From: an uncultured Actinomycetes bacterium
GTDB taxonomy: Bacteria > Actinomycetota > Actinomycetes > Mycobacteriales > Nakamurellaceae
Length of the DNA stretch: 17,560 bases
Assembly (NCBI GenBank): GCA_937926105.1
Contig: CALANS010000196.1
Span: 1-17,560, forward strand
Direction: 5' to 3'
Position numbers and translations under genes: made by a program. Below are positions 7,016 through 13,179 of this stretch, piece by piece. How positions within the stretch are numbered: the first letter of the stretch is position 1; each line of letters starts with the position of its first letter. The notes under the pieces are model-generated. The model was given only the letters and a program-made list of their open reading frames with translations. It was not told the origin of the DNA and did no database searches.

Positions 7016-8227
7016 ATGGAACACGTGACCGTGGACGAGATCCGCGCTGCCGCCGAGCTGTTGGCACCGGTCGTGCGGCGCACCCCGATGGAGACCTCGC
7101 GCCCGCTGGAGACGCTGGTCGGCGGCCCGGTGCACCTCAAGTGCGAGAACCTGCAGCGCACCGGCTCGTTCAAGATTCGCGGCGCCTATACCCGGATCTC
7201 CCGGCTGTCCGACGCCGAGCGGGCCCATGGCGTGGTGGCCGCGTCGGCGGGTAACCATGCCCAGGGCGTCGCGCTCGCCGCCTCCATGCTGGACACCAGC
7301 GCCACCGTGTTCATGCCGGTCGGGGCGTCGATCGCCAAGCTGGCCGCCACCCGCGCCTATGGCGCCACGGTGCACCTGGTCGGCGAGAACCTCGACGAGT
7401 CACTGGTGGCGGCCCGGCAGTTTTCTACGGACACCGGCGCCGTGCTGGTGCATCCGTTCGATCACCCAGACATCCTGCGTGGCCAGGGCACCGTCGGCCT
7501 GGAGATCCTGGAGCAGGTGCCCGACGTCGCGACCGTGCTGGTGGCCACCGGCGGCGGCGGGCTGATCAGTGGCATCGCGGCGGCCGCGAAGGGCCTGCGG
7601 CCCCAGATTCGGGTCGTCGGCGTGCAGGCCGAGCAGGCCGCGGCCTGGCCGGGTTCGCTGGCCGCCGGGCATCCGGTGCGGCTGGCCGAGATGTCTACCC
7701 TGGCCGACGGTATCGCCGTCGGCGAACCCACCGCGCTGACCTTCGGGCACGTGTCGACCCTGGTGGACGACGTGGTGACGGTCAGCGAGGGCGACATCTC
7801 GCAGGCGATGCTGCTGTGCCTGGAACGCGCCAAGCTGGTGGTCGAGCCGGCCGGTGCCGCCACGATCGCGGCAATCATGACGGGGCCCGAGAGATTCACG
7901 CCGCCGGTGGTCGCGGTGCTGTCCGGCGGTAACATCGACCCGCTGGTGCTGCTGCACGTCACCCAGCACGGCCTGGTGGCCGCCGGGCGATTCCTGTCGC
8001 TGCGCATCGACATCCCGGACCGGCCCGGCTCCCTGGCGGGGCTACTGACCCGGATCGGCGAGCTGGGCGGCAACGTGGTGGACGTGGTCCACTCGCGGGT
8101 GGGCTCGGGCCTGCGGTTGGGCGACGTGCAGGTCAGCCTGCGGCTGGAGTGCCGCGGCCACGATCACGCCACGGAGCTGATCGACGCGCTCACCGGGTCG
8201 GGGCTGCGCGTCCGGATCGAGGACTGA
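7016..8227 (+). CDS. ilvA: Threonine ammonia-lyase with C-terminal ACT domain
   Basis: PLP enzyme of 403 residues that deaminates threonine (and serine) to 2-oxobutyrate (or pyruvate), feeding isoleucine synthesis or catabolism. Seen: GSFKIRGA with the Schiff-base lysine K53, ASAGNHAQG at 76-84, the PLP-phosphate loop GGGGL at 179-183, and one ACT regulatory domain from about 326 to the end (LRIDIPDRPGSL, then GGNVVDVVHSR). This single-ACT, roughly 400-residue form differs from the longer E. coli biosynthetic IlvA with a double regulatory domain. Although the frame stays open back to 6881, I chose ATG 7016 because homology starts there; CAGGAT (7002-7007) 8 bases before it suggests a leaderless start, or AGGA may serve as a weak ribosome site. 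2-Oxobutyrate is also the product of cystathionine gamma-lyase, a metabolic link to metB. Confidence 0.93.
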   Translation: MEHVTVDEIRAAAELLAPVVRRTPMETSRPLETLVGGPVHLKCENLQRTGSFKIRGAYTRISRLSDAERAHGVVAASAGNHAQGVALAASMLDTSATVFMPVGASIAKLAATRAYGATVHLVGENLDESLVAARQFSTDTGAVLVHPFDHPDILRGQGTVGLEILEQVPDVATVLVATGGGGLISGIAAAAKGLRPQIRVVGVQAEQAAAWPGSLAAGHPVRLAEMSTLADGIAVGEPTALTFGHVSTLVDDVVTVSEGDISQAMLLCLERAKLVVEPAGAATIAAIMTGPERFTPPVVAVLSGGNIDPLVLLHVTQHGLVAAGRFLSLRIDIPDRPGSLAGLLTRIGELGGNVVDVVHSRVGSGLRLGDVQVSLRLECRGHDHATELIDALTGSGLRVRIED

Positions 8228-8316
8228 CACCGCCGGGATCGTCACCGCCGGATGATCGACGCGGGGACACCGTCGTGTTCTTACACACCGGGGGCCTGCC
8301 AGCGCTGTTCGCGACG

Positions 8317-8352
8317 ACATGGCCGGTGGCGCACCGGCGCCGCCGGCCATGT
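8317..8352. terminator. Strong 16-bp-stem hairpin between ilvA and greA, bidirectional terminator
   Basis: Bases 8317-8332 pair with 8337-8352 over 16 positions, with a single G-T wobble (8327/8342) and a 4-base loop. It lies between the convergent ends of ilvA (8227) and greA (8360). No U-run is present on either side. Confidence 0.75.
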
Positions 8353-8359
8353 CCCCGGG

Positions 8360-8842
8360 TCAGAACGGCTTGGTGTCGATGATGGTGACCTTCTGGGTCT
8401 TGCCGCTGGGCAGTTCGTACTCCCGGGCCTCGCCGCGGGCAGCGCCCAGGATCGCCTTGCCGAGCGGCGACTGCGGCGAGTACACCTTCATCGACCCGTG
8501 GGCGCCCTCTTCGCGGGAGCCCACCAGGAACGTCTCCTGATCGTCGTCACCGTCGTAGGCGATCGTGACGACCATGCCCGGCTCGACGATGCCGTCGTCG
8601 GCGGCGCGCACTCCCACCTGCGCGGTGCGCAGCAGCTCCTGCAGCTGCCGGATCCGCGCCTCCTGCTTGCCCTGCTCGTCGCGGGCCGCGTGGTAGCCGC
8701 CGTTCTCCTTCAGATCGCCCTCTTCGCGGCGTGCGTTGATCTCGGCCGCCAGCACCGGGCGGTTCACCACCAGCTCGTCGAGTTCCGCCTTCAGCCGGTC
8801 GTAGGCGTCCTGAGTCAGCCAGGTCTCACTCGCTGCGGTCAT
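8360..8842 (-). CDS. greA: Transcription elongation factor GreA
   Basis: Binds the RNA polymerase secondary channel and stimulates cleavage of backtracked RNA. The 160-residue length is typical. Residues about 1-80 form the N-terminal coiled coil, with the acidic tip region in EEGDLKENGGYHAARDEQG; residues about 85-160 form the FKBP-like domain, containing YSPQSPLGKAILGA and ending in KVTIIDTKPF. The ATG at 8842 is preceded by GAGGAG five bases upstream, a strong site. A stable GC hairpin (8865-8893) occupies the leader just ahead of it. In M. tuberculosis a small membrane-protein gene (Rv1081c) lies between greA and mca; no equivalent reading frame is found here. Confidence 0.96.
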   Translation of the reverse strand: MTAASETWLTQDAYDRLKAELDELVVNRPVLAAEINARREEGDLKENGGYHAARDEQGKQEARIRQLQELLRTAQVGVRAADDGIVEPGMVVTIAYDGDDDQETFLVGSREEGAHGSMKVYSPQSPLGKAILGAARGEAREYELPSGKTQKVTIIDTKPF

Positions 8843-8864
8843 GATTACTCCTCACTATGCGTGC

Positions 8865-8893
8865 GGCCCGCGCGGCCGGTGGCTGCGCGGGCC
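8865..8893 (-). promoter_or_regulatory. GC-rich hairpin in the greA leader, possible attenuator
   Basis: GGCCCGCGC (8865-8873) pairs perfectly with GCGCGGGCC (8885-8893), and the interior adds GCC/GGC pairs around a 3-base loop. The stem ends 22 bases before the greA ATG and 11 bases before its GAGGAG site. It could attenuate transcription, shield translation or end an upstream transcript. Confidence 0.5.
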
Positions 8894-9322
8894 AGTAATG
8901 ACCGGGCCGTCCCGCATCCGGGTGGGCCGGTCGGTCCGCCCGAGGGTCGGGCGGGGGTGCTGCATCGGGTGCGCCTCGGCGAGCTTCCACGTGTTTCCAC
9001 GGGACATTCCGGGGCGCAGACGACGTCGCGGCCCCCGCAGGAGCCGCGTCAACTGGCGACGAGCCTACCACGGTGCGTCATCGCCGGCGCTCGAATTCAC
9101 CCGGGAGGTGCCCGCCGTGCGCCACGTCGGCGGCGGTCCGCAGCCCCGGACGGGGCGGGCCGGGATGCCCCGTCACCTGCGGCGATGCGACACTGATGGC
9201 CGGTCGATTCCGATCGTCGCAGCCCGGGGGGACAATGGGTCCGAGGCCGGGTGCCGCTCGGGTCGGGCTTGGGCGTGCGGCGGCTCCGGCCAGGGTCGAT
9301 GGTGCAGGGAAAGGATCGGTTT
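8894..9322. other. Intergenic region between divergent greA and mca
   Basis: About 430 bases with no convincing gene on either strand; the short open frames here are Arg/Pro-rich and look like GC-bias artefacts. Possible control elements are TAGGCT on the minus strand (9067-9062), a TANNNT -10 candidate that would give greA a leader of about 210 bases, and TTCCGA - 17 bases - GACAAT on the plus strand (-10 at about 9229-9234), a weak mca promoter candidate. Confidence 0.4.
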
Positions 9323-10342
9323 GTGGTGAACGAGGTACCCCCGGCCGCCGTGGCTGCGGTGGCCGGGCAGGGCGTCGCCGGCAACGGTGTTGACGCCGCA
9401 GCGGGCGCCGACGGCATGCGGGATGTGGTGGCCGAACGGGCTCAGCGGTCCGCTCGGGCGGCGGCCGCCCCACTGCGGTTGATGGCGGTGCACGCGCACC
9501 CTGACGACGAGTCCAGCAAGGGGGCGGCGACGCTGGCCAAGTACTCCGCCGCCGGCGCGGGGGTGATGGTGGTGTCCTGCACCGGCGGGGAGCGAGGCGA
9601 GATCCTCAACCCGAAGTACCAGGTGACCGACGAGCCGATGTCCGAGGTGCGCAAGCGCGAGATGGCCCGCGCGGCAGACATTCTGGGCGTGGACCACGTC
9701 TGGCTGGGCTACCAGGACTCCGGCTACCACGAGGGTCCGCCGGAGACCTGGGAGCTGCCCGAGGGGTGCTTCGGTGCGCTGGACCCACGAGCCGAGACCG
9801 AGGCGTTGGTGCGGTTGGTGCGGACGTTCAGACCGCACGTGATGATCACGTACGACGAGCAGGGCGGCTACCCGCATCCGGACCACATTCGGTGCCATGT
9901 CGTGTCGGTGGGGGCGTTCGAGGCGTCCGCCGATCCGGACGCCTTCCCGGATGCCGGCGAGCCGTGGCAGGTGCTCAAGCTCTACTACCACGGTGGATTC
10001 TCCCGGGCGCGGCTGCGGGCGGTCAACGAAGCGGTGCGGGCGCGTACCGGCGAGGGTCCGTTCGACGAGTGGATCGCCCACATGGACGAGCGCAACCGCT
10101 CGGACCGCAGCGAGAAGATCACCACCCGGATCGCCGCATCGGAGTACTTCGGTGTCCGGGATGCGGCGCTGCGCGCGCACGAGACACAAATCGACCCGGA
10201 TGCGCACTGGTTCGCGATCCCGCACGACATCGAGGCGCAGGCCTGGGGCACCGACGACTACGAGCTGGCCCGGTCGCTGGTCGACTCGCCGTTGCCCGAG
10301 GACGATCTGTTCGCCGGCGTGGCCGAGCGGGTGAGCCCATGA
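9323..10342 (+). CDS. mca: Mycothiol S-conjugate amidase
   Basis: Zinc amidase of the LmbE/PIG-L family that splits mycothiol S-conjugates into an N-acetylcysteine mercapturate, which is exported, and GlcN-Ins, which is recycled. With this start it has 339 residues. Seen: the zinc motif HAHPDDESS at about 57-65, TGGERGEILNP, and TYDEQGGYPHPDHIRCH with the third metal histidine. The ending ELARSLVDSPLPEDDLFAGV matches Mca rather than the deacetylase MshB. Mycobacterial Mca has about 288 residues and begins near LRLMAVHAHPDD, so this protein carries about 50 extra Ala/Val-rich residues. I chose GTG 9323 for the AAGGA site 7 bases upstream (GTG 9326 is equivalent); ATG 9416 would remove most of the extension but lacks a ribosome site. 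Coupled to the next gene by an ATGA overlap. Confidence 0.92.
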   Translation: MVNEVPPAAVAAVAGQGVAGNGVDAAAGADGMRDVVAERAQRSARAAAAPLRLMAVHAHPDDESSKGAATLAKYSAAGAGVMVVSCTGGERGEILNPKYQVTDEPMSEVRKREMARAADILGVDHVWLGYQDSGYHEGPPETWELPEGCFGALDPRAETEALVRLVRTFRPHVMITYDEQGGYPHPDHIRCHVVSVGAFEASADPDAFPDAGEPWQVLKLYYHGGFSRARLRAVNEAVRARTGEGPFDEWIAHMDERNRSDRSEKITTRIAASEYFGVRDAALRAHETQIDPDAHWFAIPHDIEAQAWGTDDYELARSLVDSPLPEDDLFAGVAERVSP

Positions 10343-10785
10343 TCGGTGCACTGAGCGACACGGTGAATGCCGCGCTGGCCGGCCCGCTGACGGCGCTGTG
10401 GGCGGCGGCGCCGCCGGGCGATTCCGACCCGGCTTCCGGTAAGGGCCCGGAGTGGGGCAAGGCCGCGCCGATCGGGCTGTTGATCTGGCTCCTGCTGGGC
10501 CTGGCGCTGTTCCTGTTGATCAAGTCGCTGAACCGGCACCTGCGTCGGGTGCCGGCGAGCTTCGACGACCCGGCCGGCCGGCCGGGTGAGTCGCCCGGCG
10601 ACGGGGACGGCGGTCGGGTCGCCGAGTCGGTCGCCGAGGGCGCTGACACGGCCGATGGGGTCGGCCCACCCGGCGACAACCCAGGCGGTGACGGAGATGT
10701 CGGCGACACTCGCGCGGCGGAGGCCGACGGCGGTGACGGAGTCGTCGGGGAATCCGCGACCAGAGGAGCGGGCGGTCGGCCCTGA
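10339..10785 (+). CDS. Single-helix membrane protein downstream of mca (Rv1083-like)
   Basis: The 148-residue product has one strong membrane segment (about 44-63, LLIWLLLGLALFLLI) followed by KSLNRHLRRVPASFDD, a basic juxtamembrane motif, then an acidic Gly/Asp/Ala-rich tail of about 75 residues of low complexity. Its ATG overlaps the mca stop (ATGA, 10339-10342), so the two are translationally coupled. A small membrane protein also follows mca in M. tuberculosis (Rv1083), and the helix plus LNRxLRRVP block agrees with what I recall of that family. The long acidic tail seems unusual. Function unknown; a link to mycothiol-conjugate handling at the membrane is only inferred from position. It ends 15 bases before the convergent siderophore-interacting gene. 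Confidence 0.8.
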   Translation: MIGALSDTVNAALAGPLTALWAAAPPGDSDPASGKGPEWGKAAPIGLLIWLLLGLALFLLIKSLNRHLRRVPASFDDPAGRPGESPGDGDGGRVAESVAEGADTADGVGPPGDNPGGDGDVGDTRAAEADGGDGVVGESATRGAGGRP

Positions 10786-10800
10786 TCTGCCCAGCGGCGG

Positions 10801-11613
10801 TCAGTGCGCCTTGCCGCGCCGCCAGTAGCCGGAGAAGGTGATATTGCCCTTCGGCACGCCCCGCTCGTTGACCAGGTACCGCCTGGCCCCGACGGCCAGC
10901 GCCTGCTCGCCGACTGCGAACGCGTACGGGGTTCCGGGCAGCGGTTCGAGCGCCCGGAGTGCGGGCAGTGCCGCGGAGCCTGGCTCGCCGCCCGGTGCCA
11001 GGGTCAGCCAGTGCACGCTGACGCCGTCGGGGGCGTCGATGTCCTGCCGGTCTGCGGGGTCGATCAGCTCGATGATCGCGTGGCCGGCGGTATCCCGGGG
11101 CAGGTCGCGCAGCACGCCGGCCGCCGCGGGCAGGCCGCTCTCGTCGGCGACGATCAGCGTCCAGTCTGGTGGCACGGGGCAGCCTTCCGGGCGCCACCCA
11201 CAGCCCTGGTCGATGAACGCCACCTGCTCGCCGGGGCCGGCGGCGGCGGCCCAGGGACCGGCGATACCGGCATCGCCGTGCACCACGAAGTCGATGTCCA
11301 GCTCGGTCGGGTCCGGGCGGACCTGCCGGATCGTGTAATTGCGGATCACCGGCCGGGTGCTACGCGGCAGCGTCAGGTAGCGCAGATATCCCTTCATGTC
11401 GAATCGCGGTGCGAGCCGGTCGAATTCGGTGCCCTCCCGCACCGGGATCGCCAGCCGCACCCACTGGTCGAAGCCCAGCGGCACGAACCGGTGCAGGTCC
11501 CCGCCGCCGAGGGTGACACGCCTGATCCGCGGCGAGAGCTGCTCGGCGCGCTGAACCGTGGCATGCACCAGGCCGGACGGGGCATGGGTGACGACGAGGT
11601 TGCTGGCGACCAT
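10801..11613 (-). CDS. Siderophore-interacting protein (FAD-dependent ferric-siderophore reductase)
   Basis: Cytoplasmic flavoprotein of 270 residues in the SIP/ViuB family, which releases iron from imported ferric siderophores by reduction. Seen: the FAD-binding barrel motif RNYTIRQV in the first half, DFVVHGDAGIAGPWAAAAGPGEQV, which is diagnostic of the family, the nucleotide-side motif ADESGLPAAAGVL, and the C-terminal GEQALAVGARRYLVNERG...GYWRRGKAH. I prefer ATG 11613 (GAGGA 7 bases upstream) over GTG 11616. An IdeR/DtxR-type iron box covers its -10 region, predicting repression when iron is sufficient. No siderophore transporter or synthesis gene lies in the window. Confidence 0.93.
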   Translation of the reverse strand: MVASNLVVTHAPSGLVHATVQRAEQLSPRIRRVTLGGGDLHRFVPLGFDQWVRLAIPVREGTEFDRLAPRFDMKGYLRYLTLPRSTRPVIRNYTIRQVRPDPTELDIDFVVHGDAGIAGPWAAAAGPGEQVAFIDQGCGWRPEGCPVPPDWTLIVADESGLPAAAGVLRDLPRDTAGHAIIELIDPADRQDIDAPDGVSVHWLTLAPGGEPGSAALPALRALEPLPGTPYAFAVGEQALAVGARRYLVNERGVPKGNITFSGYWRRGKAH

Positions 11614-11636
11614 CACGCCATCCTCGCACAGGTGAG

Positions 11637-11655
11637 TTAGGAGAGCCTAACCAAC
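11637..11655 (-). promoter_or_regulatory. IdeR/DtxR iron box over the siderophore-interacting gene promoter
   Basis: The 19 bases on the minus strand match the mycobacterial iron-box consensus TTAGGTTAGGCTAACCTAA at 15 positions. The site contains TAGGCT (11649-11644), a TANNNT -10 box, and sits 24 bases before the start codon. Repressor binding would block RNA polymerase directly. Confidence 0.8.
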
Positions 11656-11676
11656 GCTCGAAGGCTTACGCTCCGA

Positions 11677-12111
11677 CTACTGCGCGGTGGACAGGTAGCC
11701 GACCAGCTGATCGGCCTCGGCCTCCAACTCGTCGATCCGCTTCTTGACGATGTCGCCGATCGAGACGATCCCGGCCAGCTGCCCGTCCTGCAGTACCGGC
11801 AGATGCCGGAACCTGCCGTCGGTCATCACGCGGGCGATGTCGCGGATGGATTCCTCCGGCCGGCAGGTGCGCACCCGGGCCGTCATCACCTCGGATACCG
11901 GCCGGGCCAGCAGGTCGGCGCCACGGGTGTGCAGACCGCGGGCCACGTCACGCTCGCTGACGATCCCGTCGATGCTCGATCCGTCGCCGCTGACCACCAG
12001 CGCGCCGATGCCGTGCTCGGCGAGTGCGGCGACGAGTTCTGTCACGGTGGCGGTGGGTGCGATGGTGGCGACCGCGGTGCCCTTGGCGGCCAGCACGTCC
12101 CGGACCAGCAT
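11677..12111 (-). CDS. CBS-domain-pair regulatory protein
   Basis: Stand-alone Bateman module of 144 residues: CBS domain 1 (about 8-65, ending VSERDVAR), CBS domain 2 (about 75-130, with VMTARVRTC and RFRHLPVLQDGQLAGIVSIGDIVKKRI) and a short C-terminal helix. The VSERD and SIGD segments are typical of adenine-nucleotide-binding CBS proteins. No enzymatic domain is attached, so it is probably a nucleotide sensor or an energy/stress-responsive accessory protein; the partner is unknown. An open frame extends to 12150, but ATG 12111 has GAGAGG five bases upstream, and relatives begin with a similar LVRDVLAAKG. It precedes the siderophore-interacting gene on the same strand, but that gene has its own iron-controlled promoter. 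Confidence 0.88.
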   Translation of the reverse strand: MLVRDVLAAKGTAVATIAPTATVTELVAALAEHGIGALVVSGDGSSIDGIVSERDVARGLHTRGADLLARPVSEVMTARVRTCRPEESIRDIARVMTDGRFRHLPVLQDGQLAGIVSIGDIVKKRIDELEAEADQLVGYLSTAQ

Positions 12112-12167
12112 GGCGACCTCTCTCCCCTCGGGTGGACTGTGTTCACTCACCAGGTTCGATACCCAGA

Positions 12168-12199
12168 ACTGTAACTCACATCACACTGGAGCGCGCTCC
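12168..12199 (-). promoter_or_regulatory. Promoter and operator-like palindrome of the CBS-domain gene
   Basis: TACAGT (12173-12168) fits the -10 consensus, giving a leader of about 50 bases. The -35 position falls inside the perfect 12-bp palindrome GGAGCGCGCTCC (12188-12199). A repressor bound there would cover the promoter. Confidence 0.4.
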
Positions 12200-12219
12200 G
12201 GATCGGGTGTCCGCCACCG

Positions 12220-12255
12220 CGCCAACCGGATAGCCCCGATCGATTCCGGCTGGCG
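12220..12255 (-). terminator. Hairpin after the sortase operon
   Basis: Bases 12220-12230 pair with 12245-12255 over 11 positions with one mismatch and a 14-base loop. It begins 28 bases beyond the sortase stop in the direction of transcription. No clear U-run. Confidence 0.5.
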
Positions 12256-12282
12256 GCGGGTCGTGGTCCGTGGCAGGCAGGG

Positions 12283-13179
12283 TCACCTACGTTCGGCGGT
12301 GACGAGCACACCGATGACGACCGTGTTCAGTGAGGTGTCGGGCAGGCACGCGACCAGGGCGATCTCCTTTTGCCCGTGCTGGGGGTAGTCGTACAGCGGC
12401 GCGAACTGGTCGAGGTCTGCCTTCTGGCTGCTGGTCACCATCGTCGCGCGATAGGTGAACCGGCCCTTCGTGGTGGTCACGACGATCCGAGCGCCAGGCT
12501 TGAGCGCGGACAGGTTCTGGAACACCAGGTGGTTCCCGATGTCGCTGGCGTGCCCATAGAGCACTACCCGGTCGAACGCCTGGACGTGTCCGGCGGATTG
12601 CGCGGCCGACAGCGAATTCGGGTCACCGCGCCGGACCCACTGGCGGACTGCATCGTCGACGGGGAAGTCGATGCGCTCATAGATGGGGCCGCCCCAGGCG
12701 TTGGTCTGCCCGGTGGGCCGGGAGTCCACCGGCAGCACCGGCGCATCCACGTCGATGGACGGAATGGACAGGCTGAGGGCTGCGGACGGCGCGATGGCTG
12801 GCATCTCGTGGCGCGCCGAAGCGTCCGGATGCGATGCCGTCGCCGGTACCGATGTGTTCGGTGGCGTCGTGACGGGCTCGGTCGTGGTCACGGTGCCGGG
12901 CGCCTGGGTCTGCTGCTCCCCAGCGGCGCCGACCGAGGGGTATGTCGGGGTATGCGTCGGCCGCGGCACGTGCGTGATGGTCGAGTCGACACTGGACGCT
13001 GAGGCACCCACAGCATTCGACAGTTCGTCCCGGGGCACGGATCCGGGCAACAGCGTGCCCCCGGCGATCAGCACTGCGACCAGGCCGGCGGCCCCGAGGA
13101 CGGTGGATCCTCGGGGCCGCCGGTCGTTCGCAGTGCGCACGGGGCGTGCTCGGTGTCGACCGACCGGGCTAGCGGGCAC
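12283..13179 (-). CDS. Sortase-family transpeptidase, catalytic Arg not evident
   Basis: Membrane-anchored sortase that would attach surface proteins to the cell wall. The 298 residues contain a basic N-terminus, one membrane helix (about 27-45), a Pro/Thr-rich linker (about 70-130) and a sortase domain (about 133-298) beginning LSIPSIDVDAPVLPV. Seen: the catalytic His in VLYGHAS (H210) and Cys in ALVACLPD (C278). The strand after Cys reads SLNTVVIGVL, where most sortases carry the third catalytic residue, Arg; none occurs between C278 and the terminal R297-R298. The GTG start lies inside the end of the upstream substrate gene (11-base overlap), so translation is probably coupled and this sortase is probably dedicated to that protein. 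The subclass (E-like or another actinobacterial group) cannot be fixed by eye. Confidence 0.87.
   Translation of the reverse strand: MPASPVGRHRARPVRTANDRRPRGSTVLGAAGLVAVLIAGGTLLPGSVPRDELSNAVGASASSVDSTITHVPRPTHTPTYPSVGAAGEQQTQAPGTVTTTEPVTTPPNTSVPATASHPDASARHEMPAIAPSAALSLSIPSIDVDAPVLPVDSRPTGQTNAWGGPIYERIDFPVDDAVRQWVRRGDPNSLSAAQSAGHVQAFDRVVLYGHASDIGNHLVFQNLSALKPGARIVVTTTKGRFTYRATMVTSSQKADLDQFAPLYDYPQHGQKEIALVACLPDTSLNTVVIGVLVTAERR

Noticed and set aside
7601..7617. 17-base exact match between the ilvA coding region and the metB upstream repeat (4532-4548)
   Set aside because: In ilvA it encodes ordinary conserved residues (PQIRVV). One short match in GC-rich DNA can be chance, and there is no second shared segment.
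8826..9473. Candidate gene equivalent to Rv1081c between greA and mca
   Set aside because: The minus-strand frames here are Arg/Pro-rich, have no membrane helix and lack ribosome sites; no such gene is supported.
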